NCBI GenBank assembly: GCA_014155875.1
Contig: JACEFZ010028293.1
Span: 97,501-161,500, forward strand
Direction: 5' to 3'
Source: Cepaea nemoralis
Taxonomy: Eukaryota; Mollusca; Gastropoda; Stylommatophora; Helicidae
DNA: 64,000 bases
Position numbers and translations under genes: made by a program. The notes under the pieces were generated by a model that worked only from the letters and a program-made list of their open reading frames with translations, did not search any database and was not told where the DNA came from. Below are positions 33,421 through 43,282 of this stretch, in pieces (the first letter of the stretch is position 1; each line of letters opens with the position of its first letter).

Positions 33421-33487
33421 CAACTAACCAAATTGCTAACTAACTAACTAACCAACTAACTAAATTGCTAACTAGCTAACTAACCAA
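33380..33487 (+). repeat. (CTAA)n tail expanded to ~108 bp
   Basis: About ten clean CTAA units, then CCAA- and TTGCTAA-interrupted units. The tail is some six times longer than at 21,204. Confidence 0.9.
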
Positions 33488-33904
33488 CTATCTAACGCAT
33501 AATACACAACAAATAGATTTAACACTTAAAGGTCGGCACGCTAGAATGCACAATCCTTCGGTTTATATCTTCCGTGGAGCTGCCTCTTCCGTGCTGCCCT
33601 AGGCACACATATTAACGACCTCCAGCAGTATCGCCACTTGTAACATCAAACCAGAGACACCGAATGACTTGGTTAATTCCGAGCTGACTTACTCGCTTAC
33701 CTACAAAGGATTTAGTATGCGTAATTGTGGTCCTATACTCCACTAGGAGTCTGAAATGCAATACAGAAGAAGCAGAAGAGTAAGGTCGTCTCCCGTACCA
33801 CACGAGCCTGTTGTATTATGTGTCTTGGGTTCGGCAGCTTATGGTTTTGATCAAGCAAATAGTGGCGACTTGGTGAGAAACTATATTGATACATCTAGTA
33901 ACTG

Positions 33905-34307
33905 TGAGTCCTGGACACTTACTAAACAAGCTGAACAGCGTATAAATGCCTTTGAATATAAATGCTATAGACGAGTTCTAAGAATATCTTGGATAAAGAA
34001 AAGAACAAATGTATCCATACTTCAAGAGGTGAATATTGAAGAAGGTTGGCTATTAAAGACGATAAAACAAATAAAGTTGAAATATTTTGGTCACTTGAAA
34101 CGTCATAAAAGTTTGGAGAGAACAGTAATGGAGGGGTATATGCCTGGAAAGAGAGGAAGAGGAAGGCCGAAGAGAAGATGGGTGCAGGGTGTGGCAGATG
34201 ATCTCCATATGGGTATATCAGACCCGGGACATCTTGCTTATGATCGAGAGGTTTACCGGAAGGTTGTTATGGGAGCGAGGTTCTGCAAAGGACATGCTAC
34301 TGAATGA
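33905..34307 (+). pseudogene. LINE (RTE/jockey-like) C-terminus
   Basis: ESWTLTKQAEQRINAFEYKC, YRRVLRISWIKKRTN, YFGHLKRHKSLER and GKRGRGRPKRRWVQ form the conserved post-RT region of a LINE ORF. The frame is open to TGA at 34,305-34,307. The residues before about 33,905 do not fit the family, so the 5' junction is near there. It is the same general class as 22,318-22,659 but a different subfamily. The stop falls inside a short GAATGAATGAG tail. Confidence 0.83.
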
Positions 34308-34384
34308 ATGAGTAGTTTGTTACACCGGAGAGATACCGAAGCCCCGGCGTTTATTATTATTAGATACTGCTAAATCTTGTCTCG

Positions 34385-37300
34385 TACATCATTGTGTTTA
34401 CTAGACTTCTCTTAGTATTTACTAGACTGTCTCTCAATGTGCACTAGATTGTCTGTCATTGTTTACTTCTCGTCTCTCAGTGTTTACTTCACTGTCTCTC
34501 AGTGTTTACTTCACTGTCTCTCAGTGTTTACTTCACTATCTCTCAGTGTTTACTTCACTATCTCTCAGTGTTTACTTCACTGTCTCTCAGTGTTTAGGTT
34601 TACTTCACTATCTCTCAGTGTTTACTTCACTATCTCTTAGTGTTTACTTCACTATCTCTCAGTGTTTACTTCACTGTCTCTCAGTGTTTACTTCACTATC
34701 TCCCAGTGTTTAGGTTTACTTCATTGTCTCTCAGTGTTTACTTCACGCCTCTCAGTGTTTACTTCACTGTCTCTCAGTGTTTACTTCACTGTCTCTCAGT
34801 GTTTACTTCACTATCTCTCAGTGTTTACTTCACTGTCTCTCAGTGTTTACTTCACTATCTCTCAGTGTTTACTTCACTGTCTCTCAGTGTTTACTTCACT
34901 GTCTCTCAGTGTTTACTTCACTGTCTCTCAGTGTTTACTTCACTATCTCTCAGTGTTTACTTCACTGTCTCTCAGTGTTTACTTCACTATCTCCCAGTGT
35001 TTAGGTTTACTTCACTGTCTCTCAGTGTTTACTTCACTGTCTCTCAGTGTTTACTTCACTGTCTCTCAGTGTTTACTTCACTATCTCTCAGTGTTTACTT
35101 CACTATCTCTCAGTGTTTACTTCACTATCTCTCAGTGTTTACTTCACTATCTCTCAGTGTTTACTTACTTCACTGTCTCTCAGTGTTTAGGTTTACTTCA
35201 CTATCTCTCAGTGTTTACTTCACTATCTCTTAGTGTTTACTTCACTATCTCTCAGTGTTTACTTCACTGTCTCTCAGTGTTTACTTCACTATCTCTCAGT
35301 GTTTACTTCACTATCTCTCAGTGTTTACTTCACTATCTCTCAGTGTTTACTTCATTGTCTCTCAGTGTTTACTTCACTGTCTCTCAGTGTTTACTTCACT
35401 ATCTCTCAGTGTTTACTTCATTGTCTCTCAGTGTTTACTTCACTGTCTCTCAGTGTTTACTTCACTGTCTCTCAGTGTTTACTTCACTGTCTCTCAGTGT
35501 TTACTTCACTGTCTCTCAGTGTTTACTTCACTATCTCCCAGTGTTTAGGTTTACTTCACTGTCTCTCAGTGTTTACTTCATTGTCTCTCAGTGTTTTCTT
35601 CACGCCTCTCAGTGTTTACTTCACTATCTCTCAGTGTTTTCTTCACGCCTCTCAGTGTTTACTTCACTGTCTCTCAGTGTTTACTTCACTGTCTCTCAGT
35701 GTTTACTTCACTGTCTCTCAGTGTTTACTTCACTGTCTCTCAGTGTTTACTTCACTGTCTCTCAGTGTTTACTTCACTATCTCTCAGTGATTACGTCACT
35801 GTCTCTCAGTGTTTACTTCACTGTCTCTCAGTGTTTACTTCACTGTCTCTCAGTGTTTACTTCACGCCTCTCAGTGTTTACTTCACTGTCTCTCAGTGTT
35901 TACTTCACGCCTCTCAGTGTTTACTTCACTGTCTCTCAGTGTTTACTTCACTATCTCTCAGTGTTTACTAGACTGTCTCTCAGTGTTTACGTCACTATCT
36001 CTCAGTGTTTACTAGACTGTCTCTCAGTGTTTACGTCACTATCTCTCAGTGTTTACTTCACTGTCTCTCAGTGTTTACTTTACTATCTCTCAGTGTTTAC
36101 TTTCGCGTCTCTCAGTGTTTACTTCACTGTCTCTCAGTGTTTACTTTACTATCTCTCAGTGTTTACTTTACTATCTCTCAGTGTTTACTTTACTATCTCT
36201 CAGTGTTTAATTTACTGTCTCTCAGTGTTTACTTTACTATCTCTCAGTGTGTACTTCACTGTCTCTCAGTGTTTACTTTACTATCTCTCAGTGTTTACTT
36301 CACTGTCTCTCAGTGTTTAGGTTTACTTCACTATCTCTCAGTGTTTACTTTACTATCTCTCAGTGTTTACTTTACTGTCTCTCAGTGTTTACTTCACTGT
36401 CTCTCAGTGTTTAGGTTTACTTCACTGTCTCTCAGTGTTTACTTTACTGTCTCTCAGTGTTTAGGTTTACTTCACTGTCTCTCAGTGTTTAGGTTTACTT
36501 CACTATCTCTCAGTGTTTACTTTACTGTCTCTCAGTGTTTACTTTACTATCTCTCAGTGTTTACTTTACTATCTCTCAGTGTTTACTTCACTGTCTCTCA
36601 GTGTTTAGGTTTACTTCACTGTCTCTCAGTGTTTACTTTACTATCTCTCAGTGTTTACTTTACTGTCTCTCAGTGTTTACTTTACTATCTCTCAGTGTTT
36701 ACTTTACTATCTTTCAGTGTTTACTTTACTATCTCTCAGTGTTTACTTCACTGTCTCTCAGTGTTTACTTTACTATCTCTCAGTGTTTACTTCACTGTCT
36801 CTGAGTGTTTACTTCACTATCTCTCAGTGTTTACTAGACTGTCTCTCAGTGTTTACGTCACTATCTCTCAGTGTTTACTAGACTGTCTCTCAGTGTTTAC
36901 GTCACTATCTCTCAGTGTTTACTTCACTGTCTCTCAGTGTTTACTTTACTATCTCTCAGTGTTTACTAGACTGTCTCTCAGTGTTTACTTCACTATCTCT
37001 CAGTGTTTACTTTACTATCTCTCAGTGTTTACTTTACTATCTCTCAGTGTTTACATTACTGTCTCTCAGTGTTTACTTCACTATCTCTCAGTGTTTACTA
37101 GACTGTCTCTCAGTGTTTACTTCACTATCTCTCAGTGTTTACTTCACTATCTCTCAGTGTTTACTTCACTGTCTCTCAGTGTTTACTTTACTATCTCTCA
37201 GTGTTTACTTTCGCGTCTCTCAGTGTTTACTTCACTATCTCTCAGTGTTTACTTCACTATCTCTCAGTGTTTACTAGACTGTCTCTCAGTGTTTACTTCA

Positions 37301-38683
37301 CTATCTCTCAGTGTTTACTAGACTGTCTCTCAGTGTTTACTTCACTATCTCTCAGTGTTTACTTCACTATCTCTCAGTGTTTACTTCACTATCTCTCAGT
37401 GTTTACTAGACTGTCTCTCAGTGTTTACTTCACTATCTCTCAGTGTTTACTTGACTGTCTCTCAGTGTTTACGTCACTATCTCTCAGTGTTTACTTCACT
37501 GTCTCTCAGTGTTTACTTTACTATATCTCAGTGTTTACTTTCGCGTCTCTCAGTGTTTACTTCACTGTCTCTCAGTGTTTACTTCACTATCTCTCAGTGT
37601 TTAGGTTTACTTCACTATCTCTCAGTGTTTACTTCACTATCTCTCAGTGTTTAGGTTTACTTCACTATCTCTCAGTGTTTACTTCACTATCTCCCAGTGT
37701 TTACTTCACTGTCTCTCAGTGTTTACTTCACTATCTCTCAGTGTTTAGGTTTACTTCACTATCTCTCAGTGTTTACTTCACTATCTCTCAGTGTTTACTT
37801 TACTATCTCTCAGTGTTTAGGTTTACTTCACTGTCTCTCAGTGTTTACTTCACTATCTCTCAGTGTTTAGGTTTACTTCACTATCTCTCAGTGTTTACTT
37901 CACTATCTCTCAGTGTTTACTTTACTATCTCTCAGTGTTTAGGTTTACTTCACTATCTCTCAGTGTTTACTTCACTATCTCTCAGTGTTTAGGTTTACTT
38001 CACTATCTCTCAGTGTTTACTTCACTGTCTCTCAGTGTTTACTTCACTATCTCTCAGTGTTTAGGTTTACTTCACTATCTCTCAGTGTTTACTTCACTAT
38101 CTCCCAGTGTTTAGGTTTACTTCACTATCTCTCAGTGTTTACTTTACTATCTCTCAGTGTTTACTTTCGCGTCTCTCAGTGTTTACTTCACTATCTCTCA
38201 GTGTTTACTTTCGCGTCTCTCAGTGTTTACTTCACTATCTCTCAGTGTTTACTTCACTATCTCTCAGTGTTTAGGTTTACTTCACTATCTCTCAGTGTTT
38301 ACTTCACTATCTCTCAGTGTTTAGGTTTACTTCACTATCTCTCAGTGTTTACTTCACTATCTCTCAGTGTTTAGGTTTACTTCACTATCTCTCAGTGTTT
38401 ACTTCACTATCTCTCAGTGTTTACTTCACTATCTCTCAGTGTTTACTTCACTATCTCTCAGTGTTTACTTCACTATCTCTCAGTGTTTACTTCACTATCT
38501 CTCAGTGTTTACTTCACTATCTCTCAGTGTTTACTTCACTATCTCTCAGTGGTTACTTCACTGTCTCTCAGTGTTTACTTCACTATCTCTCAGTGTTTAC
38601 TTCACTGTCTCTCAGTGTTTACTTCACTATCTCTCAGTGTGTACTTCACTATCTCTTAGTGTTTACTTCACTATCTCTCAGTG
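34385..38683. repeat. 22-bp satellite array, left block
   Basis: About 195 units of TTTACTTCACTATCTCTCAG+TG. The main variants are CTATC/CTGTC, ACTAGAC, ACTTTAC, TTCGCGTC and a 28-bp form with an extra TTTAGG. Units at the left edge (34,385-34,470) are the most divergent, as expected for an array homogenised from within. The 22-mer has no stop in any frame of this strand, which creates long artefactual frames with a 22-residue period. Variant units form higher-order patterns. Confidence 0.97.
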
Positions 38684-38687
38684 TTTA
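38684..38687. other. Target-site duplication of element 3, left copy
   Basis: TTTA, part of a satellite unit, precedes the LTR and recurs at 43,283-43,286. Removing element 3 and one TTTA restores an intact 22-bp unit. Confidence 0.85.
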
Positions 38688-38918
38688 TATAACAGAGCAG
38701 GAACTCACAAGACTGGTTGATTTAATATAGACAAAGTTTAATTCATTCTGATGACAAGTTAGCTTCTTCTCTAGTCAAAGGCCTGATATTAACTGCCCTT
38801 GCCAACCCAATACGTCACGATTGAGCATCTCTCCCCGCTTTCAGTCTCAATGCTCAATCGTGCTGTATCTGTTTCCCACTAGATCCTAATAATACCCCAG
38901 TACTCCATTACTGTTACA
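38688..38918 (-). repeat. Element 3 3' LTR (minus sense)
   Basis: 231 bp, differing from 43,052-43,282 only at one C/G position (AACTCAC versus AAGTCAC). On the minus strand it starts TGTAACAG and ends CTGTTATA. Confidence 0.95.
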
Positions 38919-38928
38919 CCTCCCCATG
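38919..38928 (-). other. Polypurine tract of element 3
   Basis: CATGGGGAGG on the minus strand directly abuts the LTR start and fixes the element's orientation. Confidence 0.75.
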
Positions 38929-38937
38929 TTTGTTAAA

Positions 38938-38964
38938 GAATTTTCCTTATAAAGGAAAACTCTT
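38938..38964. other. Hairpin next to the polypurine tract
   Basis: TTTTCCTT and AAGGAAAA are inverted around four bases. Confidence 0.45.
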
Positions 38965-39935
38965 TACTCCTACTCCTCTTACTCTATTCCCTCTTTTTCC
39001 TTACTTTTTATAGTTCCTCTAATCCTTCCCCAAACCAACTCCAATCTTAAGTAACTATTCTATTTCTTTAACTCTTTCCCCTGCTATATAGTCAACCCAC
39101 TTCTTCTTCGTTTCTGGCCCTTCAAACAAACATAACATATTTACATATCTTTAATAACAATTTCAATCTCAACTTTATATAATACATCATAACACATCTT
39201 CTTAAATACTTCCTTTTCCACTTCATAAGCATTCCGCTTACTATTTCAAACGCTGATACCAACTCCCTTTTATCATCACCAACCCCACTAATTCTCCACT
39301 TTCAACTAACCTGAAATTACTTTCACACGATAGGAAGACAAAGAATCGGTGGCCACCGGTATTTAAAAGAAGCAGTATAACTCTTCCACACAAAGACCAC
39401 ACTCAGCTAAACCACACACCCTCTTTACCAAACCATACTCCTTTACCCTCCTATGTCATTTGAGACTTTATGTAATAAAGTCTAAAACGATTATATCTCC
39501 CACAGTACCAATCACTATGGTAACAGTTTACGCTGCTATCTACAGCATCAAATACCAACCATCAAAAATATTCTTCACTTCTAAGTGTCTATACCTTACC
39601 TCAACCTCACATTGTAATGTTAACCACAAAACACCTCCTTCTCCTTATCTCTCACCCTCTACTAATTCTGTCCTGAATCTACCCTATTTTACTTAATTTA
39701 CTCTCCCTACATCGTAACCAAACAGAAGATATCCTGTATTACGTAATCCACGTGGAATATCATTTGCCGTAACTCTCTAGCCTCAACAACACCCTCGACT
39801 ATTTCTGTACCATGTGATACTACACCAACATAAATTCATCTGCCTATTTTAGACAGCTCATATATCTATATGCTCAAATCGCAATTCTTCCCATACACCA
39901 AAACTATTCCATTTTCCTTCCTCACCCAAGGAATT
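38965..39935 (-). other. Element 3 3' non-coding region
   Basis: About 1 kb of AT-rich sequence, C-rich on the plus strand. No domain or supported frame is seen. Confidence 0.6.
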
Positions 39936-40544
39936 TTAACTGTTATATAGTGTGTCCAAGTTAAATATTTCGTTGTCTCTCAATATATCAACCCGTCTTT
40001 CTCTTATTATGTCCTCTTCACTATCTGTTGTCAACCTGTTAAAGTACTCAGGTCTTAATTCTCTGAGTTTTCTTATGTTATCTTCTGTTGTCGAGGAGTA
40101 AATTCCCGCCATCTGTCTATCACTATTCTTCTTCTTAAATGTTTTCTTCTTATTTCCTTTATTTGCGTCAGTCTGTTCACTGTTTTCTGTATACCTTATG
40201 TAACGTTTATACCTTCCCATCTCGTCTTCAGATGACACACTAATAATAGTTCCTTCATCAGACTCATTATAGTTTACTGCAAACACGTCGGCCCTATTCC
40301 CATAGTCATCTTTAGAACGTCTGACTTTCTTTCTCTTTCTCGGTATTCGTCCCTTAGCCTTCCCTACTTTCTTGTCATATAAGCTAGTATCTAGTTCGAA
40401 AGAGTCACTAACCAAAACTCTGTCCGTCTGTCCACCAGCAACTACTACCGTATGAGGGAACATCACGCTTCGATTCAGGATCTGCTCGTAGTGCAGCTCT
40501 CTCATTCTCTGAATCATCAGTATTAATATCTGTTTCAGCATCAC
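39936..40544 (-). CDS. Element 3 unknown basic protein, last frame
   Basis: A 202-residue frame. The part downstream of about residue 45 (FELDTSLYDKKVGKAKGR, a run of KRKK, then acidic SVSSEDEMGRYKRY, then LRELRPEYFNRLTTDSEED) has biased but non-repetitive composition and looks coding. The first 45 residues overlap another frame that looks more plausible, so a frame change near 40,410-40,440 is likely. I recognise no family. Its position at the 3' end of the coding part of a young LTR element, and its highly charged composition, suggest a gag-like or accessory protein. Confidence 0.5.
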   Translation of the reverse strand: MMLKQILILMIQRMRELHYEQILNRSVMFPHTVVVAGGQTDRVLVSDSFELDTSLYDKKVGKAKGRIPRKRKKVRRSKDDYGNRADVFAVNYNESDEGTIISVSSEDEMGRYKRYIRYTENSEQTDANKGNKKKTFKKKNSDRQMAGIYSSTTEDNIRKLRELRPEYFNRLTTDSEEDIIRERRVDILRDNEIFNLDTLYNS

Positions 40545-40653
40545 TATAATATTCGGCTGTAGGAATATCTTCTCCGTAACTTGAACTCTGACAGCTAATA
40601 TTCCTACACCATTTGGGAATTAGTTTCCTGTCTATAGCTGAAGAACTTGACAT
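40408..40653 (-). CDS. Element 3 unknown acidic segment
   Basis: An 81-residue frame, Ser/Asp-rich (DIPTAEYYSDAETDINTDD), overlapping the frames on both sides by short stretches. It shares its frame with 40,972-41,379. It may be the middle of one longer protein now split by small indels. No known domain. Confidence 0.4.
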   Translation of the reverse strand: MSSSSAIDRKLIPKWCRNISCQSSSYGEDIPTAEYYSDAETDINTDDSENERAALRADPESKRDVPSYGSSCWWTDGQSFG

Positions 40654-40964
40654 GGCACTACCTCTATTACAATCATACTATTCCTTTCCTTAATACTTTT
40701 CTTCATTGGCTTCCTTTCGTCCTTGGTTTTCGTATGTCTATCTTTCTTACCTTCAACTTTGTCTCCCTTAGTCAAATGAGTTGGTTTTGACTGAGTTTCT
40801 ATTAAGTCAGTTTGACTTCCCTTTGTTATCTTGCTGGCTGGTTGTACCTGAGTCTGCGTACTACTTTCTATCGTATTATCTGCCTGCGTCTGTGTCTCTC
40901 GGTTTCTTTTCTTTACTAATAACGTCGTCTTCTTTTCCTGTCCACTAGTCACATTCGCAACCAT
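40632..40964 (-). CDS. Element 3 unknown Lys/Thr/Gln-rich segment
   Basis: A 110-residue frame rich in TQTQ and KK (NRETQTQADNTIESSTQTQV, then KKDRHTKTKDERKPMKK). Its Met lies 7 bases past the stop of the upstream frame. No domain is recognised. Low-complexity basic proteins of this kind are common in nucleic-acid-binding gag tails. Confidence 0.4.
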   Translation of the reverse strand: MVANVTSGQEKKTTLLVKKRNRETQTQADNTIESSTQTQVQPASKITKGSQTDLIETQSKPTHLTKGDKVEGKKDRHTKTKDERKPMKKSIKERNSMIVIEVVPCQVLQL

Positions 40965-40971
40965 TTTAGGA

Positions 40972-41379
40972 CTAGTTCTGTATTTTATTTACAGGTTCAA
41001 CTCTGTCTCTTACACCTGAGTTTAGATATTGTCTTTGTCTTTTTTCAAACCATTCGTCACGTTTTTTTCTAGCGCTTACAGTATAGGATGGCCAACTCCT
41101 AGAACAGTCTCTCTCATGCCCATTTCTGTATCTCTGATCATTATACCAGCTCCTAACCCTAGTCATCTTTGGATTAACATAAATGCTTCTATACTGCCCT
41201 CTATTTTCATTAACTAGTGGCTGTCCTCGGCTATTCTTGTTGTTCCTTTTTATCTCATTACCTCTTACATTAGTTGTTTTACTCTGTAACCAGTGTACGA
41301 AACATTCTACCTCGCTGACTGCCACCTTTAACTCTCCTAACCATGCAGTCACGCGTCCTAAGTCTCTGCTCAGGTGCAT
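40972..41379 (-). CDS. Element 3 unknown protein, first frame
   Basis: A 135-residue frame (MHLSRDLGRVTAWLGELK...) with an N-terminal helix-like part and a very Arg/Asn-rich C-terminal part (SWYNDQRYRNGHERDCSRSW). Being first in the element, it is the best candidate for a gag remnant, but no major-homology-like or CCHC signature is present. Confidence 0.45.
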   Translation of the reverse strand: MHLSRDLGRVTAWLGELKVAVSEVECFVHWLQSKTTNVRGNEIKRNNKNSRGQPLVNENRGQYRSIYVNPKMTRVRSWYNDQRYRNGHERDCSRSWPSYTVSARKKRDEWFEKRQRQYLNSGVRDRVEPVNKIQN

Positions 41380-43051
41380 TTTTACTCTGTATGCTATCTC
41401 AGCCTAAAAACAATATCTTCTTCTATATGCTTCTTAGTACCTGGAAAAAACAAACTTGTCTTGAGCTCAGCCGAAATAATTCTCTACTGTGCCGTGATGA
41501 ATCTGCCATGCTGAAATATTCTTAAACAGAGCAAGAAACACAATTGCAATTTCCTAATTCAAGAAACACAATTCACTTGTTTCGTAATAACAGTTCAGTC
41601 AGTTACTAGGCTTATAAATCATACAATTACCCTGATTCTGTTTCTTAGACGTACTTTCCTCGGCTCGCCGTCAGATTAAACTTCAAACACCAGGAGTCTG
41701 CGTCAGCTGAAAATCCGTCGCGGAGTTCAGGTAGCAGAGTTCAGGCAGTCTGTCTCCTCCCCCAGGTAACTTCGTCACTTCTCTTGGGATGCCTGGATAA
41801 ACTTCAACCCCTGGTTGGGTCCCGACCAGATTTCTAGCCTTTGATTTCACCCCGGGTGGGGTACATCATCGACGTTTTGAGAAGGACTCTGAAGTAACAA
41901 AGCCCAAAAGGATCAGGATCAGACAACGGCCTAGTGATAGTCTGACTGCTTCAAACAAAATATGGCCCAATCAACGGAAAAACGAGGTATTTATATGCTG
42001 TCCTGATATTTCATGATCACCTCCATTAATTTGACCTGATTACACGAACCTTGGAAGAGTTCTGATTGTAGGTGAGAAATTCTTACAGTCTTTAATTTAA
42101 CCTTGAAACTTTAATTGGAGGCAAGGGGTCAATTTGAGGGAGCTATTGGAAAATTCTCGCTCACCTGCAAGAAAAAATGTTCAGACTGAATTGACCTTCA
42201 ACGGAATTCTTGAATTCTTGTTCCGACCGACAAAATGTTCAGACTGAATTGACCTTCAACGGAATTCTTGAATTCTTGTTCCGACCGACAAAATGTTCAG
42301 ACTGAATTGACCTTCAACGGAATTCTTGAATTCTTGTTCCGACCGACAAAATGTTCAGACTGGATTGCTGGATTGCCAAACTCTTGCTCTCTCAAGACAG
42401 GATCACTCTGGGCCGGCTTTTCTCGTTCACAACGATCAGACAACCGGACTGCTGGACTGCCCCTTTTTCCAAAGTTCCGTGAAGTCTAGACAGCAAGTTT
42501 CAAATCGATCAGACACGATCATAGAGCAGTCTTGGTCAGCTCCCCGAAACAACGATGTATGGCAGCGGCTTTGGTGGCTCTTCGGAAGTGATAATTCTAG
42601 ACAACGGCTATGGTAAGCCTCTTGAAAACGTTAAAATTCAGGCACCGGCCATGTTAAGCCTCTTGCGGTAAAAAAAACTGCAGAACGGCGGCTATGACAA
42701 GCCTCTTGAGTTGTGAACTCTGAAAAGTGACGGTTATACCAAGCCTCTTGACGCTAATTTATTTGTTATCTCAAGTCTTGAAAAAGACTTACAGAGGACC
42801 ACCCCTGGGCGGGCTTTTGGCCTCTGTATTCACAGATAACTGAAATTTACAATTTACTGGCCATCTTTTGACTGCGCCTTATTACGTTCACTAGTTGTTC
42901 CACAACGTGCCGCAATTGTTTATGGTGACTTATAGGACTGGAGCATGGAACATCTTCTCCGCGATGTTATACGGCATTACTTCGCGTTGTTTTTATACCG
43001 ACCGGACTATATCAGGTTCAAATCCTCGGTCTTAGGCAACATTTCGAGTTC
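41380..43051 (-). other. Element 3 5' leader with two tandem repeat sets
   Basis: 42,176-42,358 holds three 58-bp copies (shared core TTCAGACTGAATTGACCTTC) plus a partial fourth. 42,596-42,757 holds about four ~50-55-bp units ending in AAGCCTCTTGA. A hairpin with arms ACAGAGG/CCTCTGT lies at 42,791-42,828. The leader may carry packaging or dimerisation signals, but nothing specific can be assigned. Confidence 0.7.
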
Positions 43052-43282
43052 TATAACAGAGCAGGAAGTCACAAGACTGGTTGATTTAATATAGACAAAG
43101 TTTAATTCATTCTGATGACAAGTTAGCTTCTTCTCTAGTCAAAGGCCTGATATTAACTGCCCTTGCCAACCCAATACGTCACGATTGAGCATCTCTCCCC
43201 GCTTTCAGTCTCAATGCTCAATCGTGCTGTATCTGTTTCCCACTAGATCCTAATAATACCCCAGTACTCCATTACTGTTACA
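43052..43282 (-). repeat. Element 3 5' LTR (minus sense)
   Basis: 231 bp, one mismatch to the copy at 38,688-38,918. The outer ends form T(G/A)TAACAG/CTGTTA(C/T)A inverted repeats. The TTTA duplication follows at 43,283. Confidence 0.95.

Larger units (their letters stand above)
38688..43282 (-). mobile_element. Element 3: very young non-autonomous LTR retrotransposon inside the satellite
   Basis: 4,595 bp with 231-bp LTRs that differ at one base, flanked by TTTA. Orientation is minus: a polypurine tract (CATGGGGAGG) abuts the LTR that starts TGTAACAG on that strand, and the coding frames are also on that strand. No protease, RT, RNase H or integrase motif is visible, so movement must have used enzymes in trans. 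No standard TGG-type primer site is seen next to the 5' LTR. GAACTCGAAATGTTGCC follows it, so priming may use an internal tRNA segment or be of another type. Confidence 0.9.

Noticed and set aside
34662..36320. 552-residue open frame, and similar ones of 438, 392, 374 and 334 residues
   Set aside because: They are translations of the stop-free 22-bp satellite in all three frames, with a 22-residue cycle and no start context, splice signals or domain.
34590..38390. TTTAGG inserts as telomere-like sequence
   Set aside because: TTTAGG occurs singly within 28-bp satellite variants and never in tandem.
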